From Rhodocyclaceae bacterium (GTDB lineage: Bacteria; Pseudomonadota; Gammaproteobacteria; Burkholderiales; Rhodocyclaceae), in assembly GCA_028713915.1 (NCBI GenBank), contig JAQTNK010000020.1, positions 1 through 64,000 on the forward strand: 64,000 nucleotides of DNA, in the 5' to 3' direction. Position 1 is the stretch's first letter. Every line of letters starts with the position of its first letter. Under the pieces are notes generated by a model that ran no database searches, had not been told where the DNA came from, and saw only the letters and a program-made list of their open reading frames with translations. Positions 40,340 through 55,700 of the stretch are shown in pieces. Both the position numbers and the translations under genes were made by a program.

Positions 40340-40340
<1 letters not shown>
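39444..40340 (-). CDS. Fusion of L,D-transpeptidase (YkuD-like) and GNAT acetyltransferase
   Basis: N-half: YIYLHGSPDAVAMGMPGSIGCVRMRNCDIVELFDLV (YkuD-type HG..S.GC.RM motif); C-half: VGRMAVLPAWRGKGVGRALLEALLDAARERQMPLLALHAQTAAADFYTRFGF. Confidence 0.85.
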
Positions 40341-40919
<579 letters not shown>

Positions 40920-40949
40920 GTACATAAATTATTTAGACTATCCAAAGTC

Positions 40950-42422
40950 ATGCTGTCCAGCAAAGAACTCATTGAACTGACGGATATTTCCAGGGCGACC
41001 CTGAACAACTACATTGCCTTGGGCCTACTGTCCAGGCCACTGGTACTCAATCCCGGAACGGGCGCGGCCGGTCCTCGCCAACTCGGCTTCTTTCCCGACG
41101 AAACTGTCGAACGCGTACGCCAGATCCAGCATCTCAAACAGGAGGGTTTCAGCATGAAGGAAATTGCAGCTCGCATCGGCGCGGGCAGCGCAGTGCCGAC
41201 AGCGGCACCGACGGGCGGGGCAACCATCGCCGCCCTGCCCTCCTCCAGCGTGCGCGTCACGATCGAAGACATTGCCTACCCTGCCTACATGGTTAACCAC
41301 AATTTCGAACTGGTGTGGCTCAATCAACATGCCCGCACCGAATTCCTGGCGGGAGCGGAGGAGTTGCCGGCCGCCGGCGAGGAACGAAGCATATTCCGCC
41401 TGTTCGCGGCCAGTTCCACGACAGGGCTGGACGGGCTGTTGCGGTTCCAGGTCGCGCTTGCCAAGTCGCGCGTATCTCCTGCCGGCTTCGCCGCCATGTG
41501 CCACGGCATGAATCCCGAGGACTTCAGCCGACTCCAGCGCGTTTACGCCGACGCCACTGGTGAGCCGGCACGTCCGGTCGTTGATGCCTGGATCGACTTT
41601 CCCGGCGCGGATGGCCAACCGCTGCGGCGCCACATCTATGCGTCGTTCTTTCGCGAGGGCATTTTCGTCGTGCTCATTCCCGACAGCGAAGATTCGGATT
41701 CCATCCAAGGGCTACTGGCGCGCCGCGACGAGGTCATTCGCAGCCTGCTGCGCCATCGCCTGCCGGTACTTACCCATCTCGCCGTGCTGGTCGCGGACCT
41801 GCAAAGCTCGGTCAAGATCTGTTCGGAATTGCCGCCCGACGAGTATTTCAAGCTCATCAACGAAATCTGGGCGGCGATGGAGCCGATCTTCCGCAAATAC
41901 CATGCGACCCATGGCAAGCACGTCGGCGACGGCATGGTCTATTACTTCTTCCCGCAGCCGGACAGCGACTACCTGTTCAATGCGCTCTGCTGCGCGCAGG
42001 AAGTGCGCCGGGAAATGATTCGCATCAGCAAGGCTTGGCAGATCGCCAAGAACTGGCACAACGAGTTGTATCTCAATACCGGCATCCACGAAGGCCAGGA
42101 ATGGCTCGGCACGTTCCAGTCATCGACGAGCGTCGAGTTCGTCGTGCTTGGCGACACCATCAACCAGGCCGCGCGCGTTTCCGACTTCGCCCGCTACGGC
42201 AGCATATGGGCCACCAAGAGCCTGGTCGGCAAGCTGTCGCGCGAGATTCGCGAGAAAGTTCAATACGGCGTCAGCCGCCGCGGCGCCGACGGCCGCGACA
42301 CGTTCGTCACGTCGAGCTTCGCCATGGTCTCGTCGTTGCAGGAACAATCCGGCGAGCATAACGAGAAGCTCCGCGATATCGCCACTTTGCCGATCACCCA
42401 GATCGTCGAAGTCGCCGTCTAG
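40950..42422 (+). CDS. MerR-HTH / PAS-like / class III adenylate-guanylate cyclase domain protein
   Basis: N-term MLSSKELIELTDISRATLNNYIALGLLSRP...FFPDETVERVRQIQHLKQEGFSMKEIAARI (MerR HTH); middle PAS-like IAYPAYMVNHNFELVWLN; C-term LAVLVADLQSSVKICSELPPDEYFKLINEIWAAMEPIFRKYHATHGKHVGDGMVYYFF...VLGDTINQAARVSDFARYGSIWATKSL (cyclase). Confidence 0.85.
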   Translation: MLSSKELIELTDISRATLNNYIALGLLSRPLVLNPGTGAAGPRQLGFFPDETVERVRQIQHLKQEGFSMKEIAARIGAGSAVPTAAPTGGATIAALPSSSVRVTIEDIAYPAYMVNHNFELVWLNQHARTEFLAGAEELPAAGEERSIFRLFAASSTTGLDGLLRFQVALAKSRVSPAGFAAMCHGMNPEDFSRLQRVYADATGEPARPVVDAWIDFPGADGQPLRRHIYASFFREGIFVVLIPDSEDSDSIQGLLARRDEVIRSLLRHRLPVLTHLAVLVADLQSSVKICSELPPDEYFKLINEIWAAMEPIFRKYHATHGKHVGDGMVYYFFPQPDSDYLFNALCCAQEVRREMIRISKAWQIAKNWHNELYLNTGIHEGQEWLGTFQSSTSVEFVVLGDTINQAARVSDFARYGSIWATKSLVGKLSREIREKVQYGVSRRGADGRDTFVTSSFAMVSSLQEQSGEHNEKLRDIATLPITQIVEVAV

Positions 42423-43400
42423 CTAGCGCGCCGCCGGTTCGGGCACCATCTGCACCCGCTGCTTGCGCGGCTCGGCGCGCGTGGCGGAGATTTCCAGCGC
42501 CACAGGCGGCGGTTCCTCGTGCTTGAGGCTGGCGCGGGCGTACTTGGCACGCAGTGCGGCGATGCCGCGGTCGATCTTGTCGACCGACAAGTGGCGCGCG
42601 GCCAGGATCTCGCGGATATCCAGCAGGTCTTCGATGTCCTTGGGAACGGCTTCGGATTTCTGCGGCTGGCCCCAGTCGGCCTTCGGCTTGGCGGCGGCCT
42701 CGCGGAAAGCGTCCGGCGTGGTCGCCACCAGGCGCGCGATGCGCGTGTGGTTGAACTTCATCGCCCATTCGAGCGCGCCGTCGCCGTTCTCGTTCTTGAT
42801 GCCGCTGTCGGCGCCGCGCGCGAGCAGCCGGCGCGCCATGTCTTCGCGGCCCTCGTAGACCGCCATCATGAGCACGCTGGAGCCGTTGGGGCTGCGCGCG
42901 TTGATGTCGGCGCCGCGTTCCAGCAACAGGTCGGCGACCTCGCCGTGGCCGGCAAAGACCGCGTAGTGCAGCGCCGTCCATTGCCTGGCCTCGCGCTCGA
43001 CGCGGGCGCCGTGCGCCAGCAGCCAGCGCACCGCCTCCTTGCGGCCTTTCCACGCCGCATGCATGAGGGCGGTTTCCCCGAGCCGGTTGGTCCGATTGAC
43101 GTCGGCGCCGCGCCCGGCGAAGAGTTCCATCAGCGGAATGTTGCCTTCCCACGCGGCGATCATGAGGCCGCTGCCGATGCGGTCGCCCATGAAGTCGGGA
43201 TCGAGTCCGGCGTCCAGCCATGCGCGCGCCTGGTCGAGGCTGCCTAGTTCCATTTTCACGCGAAACGTCGTTGCGTCGGGCAGGCTGGATGCCGCGACAG
43301 TGGCGGGCCGCTCGACGGCGCCTTGCGCCCAGGCAGCGGGCAGCGGCAGAGACAGCAGGAGAGCGGCGGCGAGACGCGCCGAGCGATGCGGATGGTACAT
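42423..43400 (-). CDS. Exported ankyrin-repeat protein
   Basis: Signal peptide; ankyrin repeats (NRTNRLGETALMHAAWKGRKEAVRWLLAHGARVEREARQWTALHYAVFAGHGEVADLLLERGADINARS). Confidence 0.92.
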   Translation of the reverse strand: MYHPHRSARLAAALLLSLPLPAAWAQGAVERPATVAASSLPDATTFRVKMELGSLDQARAWLDAGLDPDFMGDRIGSGLMIAAWEGNIPLMELFAGRGADVNRTNRLGETALMHAAWKGRKEAVRWLLAHGARVEREARQWTALHYAVFAGHGEVADLLLERGADINARSPNGSSVLMMAVYEGREDMARRLLARGADSGIKNENGDGALEWAMKFNHTRIARLVATTPDAFREAAAKPKADWGQPQKSEAVPKDIEDLLDIREILAARHLSVDKIDRGIAALRAKYARASLKHEEPPPVALEISATRAEPRKQRVQMVPEPAAR

Positions 43401-43412
43401 TAGTGCGCTTCC

Positions 43413-43966
43413 ATGTTCGAATTGCGTAATCCTACCGGTTTCCCGGATGCAGGCGACTTGCGGCTGGCGAAGGCCTGCGTCCTTTCGCTATTGTTTCACG
43501 CGGCGATCCTGGGCGGCGGCAGCTTGACGGGCTTGCGGCCCGGCCGCAGCCAGCCGCCGCCGACGCCATTGCAGGCCACGTTGCTGCCGCCGCCGCTGCC
43601 AGCGCCGGTCCTGCTGGCTCCGGCAGCGCCGCAAGCAGCCGTGCGCGCCGATCCAAAGCCCAAGCCTTTGCCGCCGTCGCGTCCGCCCCATAGCGGCTTT
43701 ACCGCCGTCGATGCCGCGCGCATGGCTCTACGGCAGATCGCCGAGCAGCCGTTCTACCCGGAGGAGGCCATCGCCCGCGGCCTCGAAGGCGAAGTGCTGG
43801 TGAGGCTCTTCCTCGACGAATCCGGCAACGCCATCACCGCGCGCCTGGAGCGCAGCAGCGGCCACGATATCCTCGACGAAGCCGCCGTGCGAGCCGCACG
43901 CAGCGTGCATTCCCTGCCCGCCGGAACGCCGGGCGAAGTGCTGCTGCCGGTGCGCTTCCGCCTGCG

Positions 43967-43970
<4 letters not shown>
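43413..43970 (+). CDS. TonB-family energy transducer
   Basis: Pro-rich centre and C-terminal FYPEEAIARGLEGEVLVRLFLDESGNAITARLERSSGHDILDEAAVRAARS. Confidence 0.88.
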
Positions 43971-45862
<1,892 letters not shown>

Positions 45863-45872
45863 TGGGCGGTCA

Positions 45873-45901
45873 GAAAGAAAAAGGCCCGGCAGCGCCGGGC
45901 C
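45873..45901 (-). terminator. Rho-independent terminator downstream of TusE/DsrC-like gene
   Basis: Minus strand GGCCCGGC-GCT-GCCGGGCC then TTTTTCTTT. Confidence 0.85.
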
Positions 45902-45919
45902 CGCTCGAATTGTAAAGCT

Positions 45920-46249
45920 TCAGACGCAGCCCGTGGGCTTGGGCATTCCGGCGTAGCGCGCCGCCTGCTTGGCCGGGCCATAGGGAAAGAGATCGAACAA
46001 GTATTTCTTGTCCGCCTTCTCTTCGCCAAGTTCCGCCTTCAATAGCTTTTGCAGGATGCGCAGGTTCGGCGCAACGCCATTTTCGTGGAAGTAGCTGCGC
46101 ATGAAGTTGATGATTTCCCAGTGGCTCTCGGTCAGCTGCAGCTGGTCCTGCTCGGACAGATAGCTGGCGATCTCTTCCGACCAGTCTTCCAGGTTGGCAA
46201 GATAGCCTTCCGCATCGGTGCCGATTTCCTTGCTGTTGACGACGATCAT
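45920..46249 (-). CDS. TusE/DsrC/DsvC family sulfur relay protein
   Basis: LSEQDQLQLTESHWEIINFMRSYFHENGVAPNLRILQKLLKAELGEEKADKKYLFDLFPYGPAKQAARYAGMPKPTGCV (C-terminal Cys). Confidence 0.92.
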   Translation of the reverse strand: MIVVNSKEIGTDAEGYLANLEDWSEEIASYLSEQDQLQLTESHWEIINFMRSYFHENGVAPNLRILQKLLKAELGEEKADKKYLFDLFPYGPAKQAARYAGMPKPTGCV

Positions 46250-46321
46250 CTTGTTTTCTCCTGTGGGGGTTGAACAATGGCAATAATACCCGATCATTTT
46301 TGTCAAGCTTTATCGCAAAGT

Positions 46322-46348
46322 CAAGAGGCCGGAAAATCCGGCCTCTTG
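46322..46348 (-). terminator. Hairpin downstream of ppdK, likely terminator
   Basis: Perfect 11-bp stem CAAGAGGCCGG-AAAAT-CCGGCCTCTTG; weak T-tract (ACTTTGCG) on minus strand. Confidence 0.55.
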
Positions 46349-46374
46349 GGCATGGCACAGGAGAAACGCAGGGC

Positions 46375-49176
<2,802 letters not shown>

Positions 49177-49401
49177 GACACTCCCCTGTGGCAAAAATGG
49201 TTATCACGAGACGATAGCAAATCCTGGCGACGCTTGGAACAATAATTTCGAAAAAATGGCCGTCGACGGCGTCTTGTGAACCCGCATCCGGGAACTGTTC
49301 CCTGCCTCGCTGTCAAATCAAGCCAATGGCGGTGCCGAGCGCAGTTCCCTCGCTGACGACGGGGATTTTGCGCCACCGCCGCCGCTTGGGGACATCCACG
49401 C

Positions 49402-50322
49402 ATGACGAATGCATCTTCTCGCCAGGAGCTCGTCGAAGGCCTCTGCGCCGCGCAGGCGGAGGTTGCGCCCAAGTACCTCTATGACGACCTCGGCTGCTGC
49501 CTGTTCGAGCTGATCACGCGCCTGCCCGAGTATTACCCGACGTGCACCGAACTCACCCTGATGACGAATAATGCCGACGACATCATGGCTACGGTCGGCA
49601 CCGGCGCCACGCTCATCGATCTCGGCGCCGGCAACTGCCGGAAGGCGCGCCTGCTGTTTCCGAAGCTGCTGCCGCGGCAGTACGTCGCCATCGACATCTC
49701 CACCGACTTCGTCCGGCAGGCTCTGTGCGCGATGCAGGCGGAATTTCCCGACATCGACATGTTCGCCGTCGGCGCCGACCTGTCGCAGCGGATCGATCTG
49801 CCAGCCGCCGTGAATGGCGCCCGCCGCACCTTCTTCTATCCGGGTTCGTCGATCGGCAACTTCGACCCGGACGCCGCCCTCGCCCTGCTGGCACGTATCC
49901 GCGAACACTGCCGCCAGCGCGGCGGGCTGCTGGTCGGCATCGACCTCGTCAAGGATGCGCAGACGCTGCACGCCGCCTACAACGACGCGCTGGGGCTGAC
50001 CGCGGCCTTCAACCGCAACGTGCTCAATCACGTCAACGCCTTGATCGGCAGCGATTTCCGGCTGTGCGAATGGCGTCACCGCGCCTTCTACGATCCCCGC
50101 CGCGGCCGCGTCGAGATGCATCTCGAGGCCGCTGCAGATATCACCGTGTCATGGCCCGGAGGCCGGCGCCGCTTCGCCGCCGGCGACAGCATTCACACGG
50201 AGAACAGCTACAAGTACCGGCTCGACGACTTCAAGGCCTTGTTGGCGCAAGCCGGCTTCGGCGACGTGCGGGCCTGGACCGACGAGCGGCAATGGTTCGC
50301 CGTCTGCTATGCCGGCGTCTAA
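49402..50322 (+). CDS. egtD: L-histidine N(alpha)-methyltransferase EgtD
   Basis: KYLYDDLGCCLFELITRLPEYYPTCTELTLM...LIDLGAGNCRKARLLFPKLLPRQYVAIDIS...FFYPGSSIGNFDPDAAL. Confidence 0.93.
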   Translation: MTNASSRQELVEGLCAAQAEVAPKYLYDDLGCCLFELITRLPEYYPTCTELTLMTNNADDIMATVGTGATLIDLGAGNCRKARLLFPKLLPRQYVAIDISTDFVRQALCAMQAEFPDIDMFAVGADLSQRIDLPAAVNGARRTFFYPGSSIGNFDPDAALALLARIREHCRQRGGLLVGIDLVKDAQTLHAAYNDALGLTAAFNRNVLNHVNALIGSDFRLCEWRHRAFYDPRRGRVEMHLEAAADITVSWPGGRRRFAAGDSIHTENSYKYRLDDFKALLAQAGFGDVRAWTDERQWFAVCYAGV

Positions 50323-51580
50323 GGTTTCCGCCGTCGCCGCCTCCGCGCTCGCGGCTCGCTACGCCGCGGTGCGCGATCGCACCGTGGCCTTGACCGAGCC
50401 GCTGTCGGCGGAGGACTGCTGCGTCCAGTCGATGCCGGATGCCAGCCCGGCGAAATGGCATCTCGGCCACACCACATGGTTCTTCGAGACCTTCATCCTG
50501 GAGCGCCATGAAAACGGCTTCAAGCCTTTCGCCGAAGCCTTTCGCATACTCTTCAACTCCTATTACAACGGCATCGGCGAGAAGCATCCGCGGCCCCAGC
50601 GCGGATTGCTGACGCGCCCTTCCCTGTCGCGGGTGCTCGACTATCGCCGCAACGTCGATGCGCGCATGGAACGGCTGCTCAGCCATGCGGCGCCGGCGGC
50701 GGTGCGCGAACTCACCGTCCTCGGCCTGAACCACGAGCAGCAGCACCAGGAACTGATCCTCACCGACATCAAGCACCTGTTCTCCCTGAACCCCTTGCAG
50801 CCGGCTTATGTCGACGCCGCCATCGAGGATTCCGCCACGCCGGCGGCGCTGGCATGGCACGACTTCGACGGCGGCGTCGCCGCGATCGGCCATGCCGGCG
50901 AGGGCTTTCGCTACGACAACGAGACGCCGCGGCATCAGGTGCTGCTGGCCCCTTACCAGTTGGCGTCGCGCCTGGTGACCAACGGCGAGTACCGCGACTT
51001 CATCGCCGCCGGCGGCTACGCCGATCCGCGCTTCTGGCTGGCGGACGGCTGGGACTGGCTGGCGGCGCAGGGACGCCGCCAGCCCTGCTACTGGCGGGAA
51101 GGCGCTTCGGGCGCCGCGGAATTCACGCTGCACGGCGCGGTGCCCCTCGACCCGCACCGGCCGGTCGTCCATGTCTGCTACTACGAGGCCGATGCCTTTG
51201 CGCGCTGGGCAGGCGCGCGCCTGCCGACCGAGGCCGAATGGGAGCACGCCGCCGCGCCGCAGCCGATCGGCGGCCACTTCAGCGACAGCCGCCAATTCCA
51301 TCCGAGCGCGACGAGCGCTGCCGGACTCGCCCAACTTTACGGCGACGCCTGGGAATGGACGCAATCGAGCTACGCGCCGTATCCGGGATTCCGCCCGGCC
51401 GACGGCGTCGTCGGCGAGTACAACGCCAAGTTCATGGTGAATCAGTATGTCCTGCGCGGCGGTTCCTGCGCCACGCCCGCCGACCATATGCGCGCCAGCT
51501 ACAGAAACTTCTTCCCGGCCGCCGCCTGCTGGCAATTTTCGGGCATCCGACTGGCGCGCGACCTGATGGGGCGCGGGTAA
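50309..51580 (+). CDS. egtB: Ergothioneine biosynthesis protein EgtB (FGE-sulfatase/DinB-like)
   Basis: AKWHLGHTTWFFETFIL...LGLNHEQQHQELILTDIKH...LPTEAEWEHAA...VLRGGSCATPADHMRASYRNFFP. Confidence 0.95.
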   Translation: MPASKVSAVAASALAARYAAVRDRTVALTEPLSAEDCCVQSMPDASPAKWHLGHTTWFFETFILERHENGFKPFAEAFRILFNSYYNGIGEKHPRPQRGLLTRPSLSRVLDYRRNVDARMERLLSHAAPAAVRELTVLGLNHEQQHQELILTDIKHLFSLNPLQPAYVDAAIEDSATPAALAWHDFDGGVAAIGHAGEGFRYDNETPRHQVLLAPYQLASRLVTNGEYRDFIAAGGYADPRFWLADGWDWLAAQGRRQPCYWREGASGAAEFTLHGAVPLDPHRPVVHVCYYEADAFARWAGARLPTEAEWEHAAAPQPIGGHFSDSRQFHPSATSAAGLAQLYGDAWEWTQSSYAPYPGFRPADGVVGEYNAKFMVNQYVLRGGSCATPADHMRASYRNFFPAAACWQFSGIRLARDLMGRG

Positions 51581-51803
51581 GCAGGCCGTCGCCTAAAGAC
51601 CCTACTACCTGTAAACCAGTAGCAAAAATAGCCAACTCCAAGGATTCCCCGCGCATATCCCCTGTCGTTAAATCTGTACTCAAGACGGCGCCCGCCCTAC
51701 GCACCGCCATCCCGGAGAGAGAACCTGCAGAGGTCCCAACGGCAACCCGCCTGCAAGGCCGCATGCGTTCCAATATGTCGACCACAACTGAGAGAGCCCA
51801 CCT

Positions 51804-52304
51804 ATGAAACTCAACACGAAAAGCCGCATGGCCATCGCTGCCATCCTTGACGTCGCCATGCATGGCACCGAGAAGCCCGTCGCCCTCGCCGGCGTCAGCG
51901 AACGCCAGGACATTTCACTTTCCTACCTCGAGCAGCTGTTCCGCATGCTGCGCGAACAAGGCTTCGTCATGAGTTCGCGCGGTCCCGGCGGCGGCTATCG
52001 CCTGAACAAGCAGCTATCCGCCATTTCCGTCGCCGACATCGTCAATGCGGTCGACAAGAAATCCGACTACGCCGGCGCGCCCCACAGTGCCGACAACTGC
52101 CAGGTCGGCAGTTCGTGCCATGCCCACAGCCTGTGGTGCCGCGTCGACGAACACCTGCAGGATTTCCTGCGCACGGTGACCCTCGCCTCCGTGCTGGAAG
52201 AAGCCAAGAGCGAAGCCCCGGCCATGGACGCGCCGGGCGTGCCGGCTTTCGCCGGCGACGTGCCCCGTCGGCACGAGGAAGTGCAAAGCCCGGCCCTGGC
52301 ATAG
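51804..52304 (+). CDS. Rrf2 family regulator (IscR-like, with Cys cluster)
   Basis: MKLNTKSRMAIAAILDVAMHGTEKPVALAGVSERQDISLSYLEQLFRMLREQGFVMSSRGPGGGYRLNKQ...NCQVGSSCHAHSLWC. Confidence 0.9.
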   Translation: MKLNTKSRMAIAAILDVAMHGTEKPVALAGVSERQDISLSYLEQLFRMLREQGFVMSSRGPGGGYRLNKQLSAISVADIVNAVDKKSDYAGAPHSADNCQVGSSCHAHSLWCRVDEHLQDFLRTVTLASVLEEAKSEAPAMDAPGVPAFAGDVPRRHEEVQSPALA

Positions 52305-52676
52305 CCCCAGTCCCGCTCGCTCGCATGCCCGCGCCACGCATCGTCGGTCGCCTGGGTACGGCGTTCGCCGTCGCCCAGCGACCCGCCGGGAGGCCCAGTG
52401 GAAACCTCCCGGCGCCGGCGCCGACGCAGCCATCGCTGTCCTTCCCGCTATCCGTCGCCGCTCCTGCGGCGGCCGTGCGCCAGCCCGTCGACAACAACAC
52501 AGGCCGGCAACGGGTCGACGACGTCGGCGTTGAACCATTGCGGACGGTCGCCATCTAATTCGTTTGGCACCACCGCATCCGTGATTGTCAGAGATTGGCC
52601 GGCACGGGACGATTCCCGGCCGGCAAACGTTAGTGGTGGCCGGCAACCCCTCTCCCCAATCTGCCGGTTGCCACGG

Positions 52677-52712
52677 AAGGCTCCTGCGACCATCTCGCGG
52701 GAGCCTTCTTTT
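52677..52712 (+). terminator. Rho-independent terminator
   Basis: AAGGCTCCTGCGA-CCATC-TCGCGGGAGCCTT (13 bp, one G.U) followed by CTTTT. Confidence 0.85.
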
Positions 52713-52794
52713 GCCCGCCGCCCGAATTCCAGCGCACAGATTGCGGAAACTACCCTGAAACCGGTATTCCCGAAGGGTCCGTGTTTAAGGTTGA

Positions 52795-55700
52795 ATGGCT
52801 GCATTCCCCGTAGCTCCCCTGTTCATGGCGATCATCCCGAAGAAGTCAAGCAAGCGATTGTTGCATCGCGTTGCCGCCCACGCGTTTCCAGGCGCCGGCA
52901 CGCCGTTCGGGGCGTCGACCGCGAGCAGCGCCGTACCGCGCTATCGTTCGATCTGGCAGTCGCCGGTGCTGGTGCTGCTGGTCATCGCCTTGACCCTCGC
53001 CGGGGCCGGACTGGCGACGTACTTTGAAGCCAAGCGCGCGGTCACCCTGACCGCCAGCGACAACCTGGCCGCCATCGCCACCCTCAAGACCAACCAAATC
53101 GAGCATTGGCTGGAGTCGCGACGCAGCGACGCCAAGATCGTCAGCACCGCCCCAGCCTTCGTGGCGGACTTGCAGCAGTGGCTCAACGACGGACAGCGCG
53201 AGGGGCCGAGCCGGGAACGCTTGCACAACTATCTTCGCGTCCTCGCCGACACGGCACGCTACCGCGACGTCAGCATCCGCAGCGCCGCGGATGGCGCCCA
53301 GCTGCTGACGTCGGGCGGCGACCGCCAGGACACGCCGAGCGTACGGGCACAGGCGAAAGAGAGCGCGCGCCAAGCGCAGCCGCTGCTGGAGGACATGCAT
53401 TTCAACCATCCGGGATCGTCCGACGTCGACCTGGGCTTTTTCGAGCCCGTATTTCCGGCCCGCCAAGCGCCGCCCATCGCGGTGCTCCACGTTACCGTCG
53501 ACCCGCTGCTCCAGTTCTTTCCCATGCTCCAGCGCTGGCCCGGCTCCAGCCCGTCGGCCGAGACTCTGCTGCTGCGCTTCGACGACCACCAGGCGGTCTT
53601 TCTCAACCGCGTGCGCCACCGGGACGACAGCGCGTTCAATCTGCGCCAGCCGCTGACGACGCCCCGCCAGCTCGCCGCGCAGGTCGCCGCCGGCAGCAGG
53701 GGAGCGCTGGAAGGCATCGATTACCGCGAGGTGCCCTCCCTCGGCTACGCCATGCCGGTGCCCGGAACGCCGTGGTTCCTGATCGCCAAGATCGACGCAG
53801 CCGAAGTCTATGCGCACCTCGACCGCATGGCTTTCCACTACGGCCTCATCTTCGCGCTCTTGGCGCTGGCGGGCGCCTGGTGGGTCGCGGAAGGCCACCG
53901 GCACGAACTCGCCCATTATCGCCAGCGCATGCAGCGCGACCTGCTCTCCCGGCGCATCGACTTCCTGACCCGCCACGCCAACGACTCGATCATCCTGTGC
54001 GACACGGAAGAGCGCATCATCGAAGTCAACGACCGGGCCATGACCACCTACGGCTACGCGCGCGGGGAAATGATCGGCATGCGCCTGGCCGAGCTGCGCG
54101 CCGCGGCCGCGCCCGCCGGCAGCCTCGACCGGCTCGCCCTCGAACAGGGATTGATCTTCGAGACGGAGCATCGCTGCAAGGACGGCGGCTCGATTCCGGT
54201 CGAAGTCAGCGTCCGGCTGATCGACATCGACGGCGAACGCTACATCAAGGAAATCGTCCGCGACATTTCCGGCCGCAAGAAAGCGGCGGCGCGGATAGAG
54301 CGCCTGTCCCGCCTCTACGCCGCCATTTCGCGCACCAACCAGGCGATCATCCACGGCACCTCGCTGTCCGAGGTGTTTGGCGCCGTCTGCGAGGCCTGCG
54401 TCGATGTCGGCCGCTTCAAGCTCGCCTGGATCGGCATCGCCGATACGGAAAGGCAGCGCATCCTGCCGGTGGCGGCCAGCGGCGACGCCACCGGCTATCT
54501 CGACGGCATCGTCGTCAGCACCCGCCCCGACCTGCCGGGAGGCCGCGGGCCGACCGCCAGTGCCTACCGCGAGCAGCGCGTCTGCCGCTGCGCCGACTAT
54601 CGCACCGATCCGGCCGTGGCGCCGTGGCAAGACCGCGCCGCCGAACACGGCCTGGCCGCCTCGATCGCGCTGCCGCTGCGCCGCCACGGCAAGCCGCACG
54701 GCGCGCTGACCGTCTACGGCGGCGAGAAGGACTTCCTCGACGAGGACGGTCTCGCCCTGCTCGGCGAAATGGCCAACAACATTTCCTTCTTCATCGATCA
54801 CCTGGATCGTGAAGCCCAGCGCGCGGAAGCCGAAACCGCCTTGCGCCGCAGCGAGGCACGCCTGCAGCAAGCGCAGCAGATCGGCAAGATCGGCGATTGG
54901 CGCTTCGACCTGGACAGCGAGGCGCTGACCCTGTCGCCGGAGATGTTCCGCCTGTTCCAGCGCGCGCCGTCCGCCGCGCCGCCGACGCTCGACGAGATAC
55001 TCGCGTGCTACTTGCCGCCCGTCGCCCGGCAGAAGGAATACCTGCGCCAGGTCGCCGTCGACGGCGTGCGCGCCGCCATAGAACTGCGCGCCACGCTGCC
55101 CGACGGACAGACCGCCTATCACGCCGTCGTCGTCATGCCGGACGTCGATGCCGCCGGCCGCGTCATCGCGCTCTACGGCACGACGCAGGACATCACCGAA
55201 CGCAAGCTGGCGGAAAAACGGCTCGCCGCCTCCGCCCGGGAGATCGAGGATCTCTACCAGAACGCGCCCTGCGGCTACCACTCCATCGATGCCGATGGCA
55301 TCATCGTGCGCATCAACGACACCGAATTGCGCTGGCTCGGCTATGCGCGCGAAGAAGTCGTGAACCGCCTGTGCATCTCCGACTTGATGAGCGAAGCGAG
55401 CCGCGCGGCCCTGCGCGACAGCATCCCGAAGCTCATCGCCCGCGGCGGCGCCACCGATCTCGAAATGGACCTGATCCGCAAGGACGGCAGCGTCCTGCAC
55501 ACGATCCTCAGCGCCACCGTGGTCACCGACAAGGACGGCAAGTTCAAGCACAGCCGTTCGACGCTGTACGACATCACCGAGCGCAAGCGCCTGGAGAGCG
55601 AACGGGCGGCCAACGCCGAACGCGTGGAACAGCTGTCGCGGCGCCTGGTTGCGGTGCAGGAGGAAGAGCGGCGGCGCCTGGTGGACGAGCTGCACGACCA

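Noticed and set aside
51602-51621. Inverted repeat CTACT...AGTAG upstream of the iscR-like gene
   Set aside because: Only 5-bp arms with a long spacer; indistinguishable from chance without conservation data.
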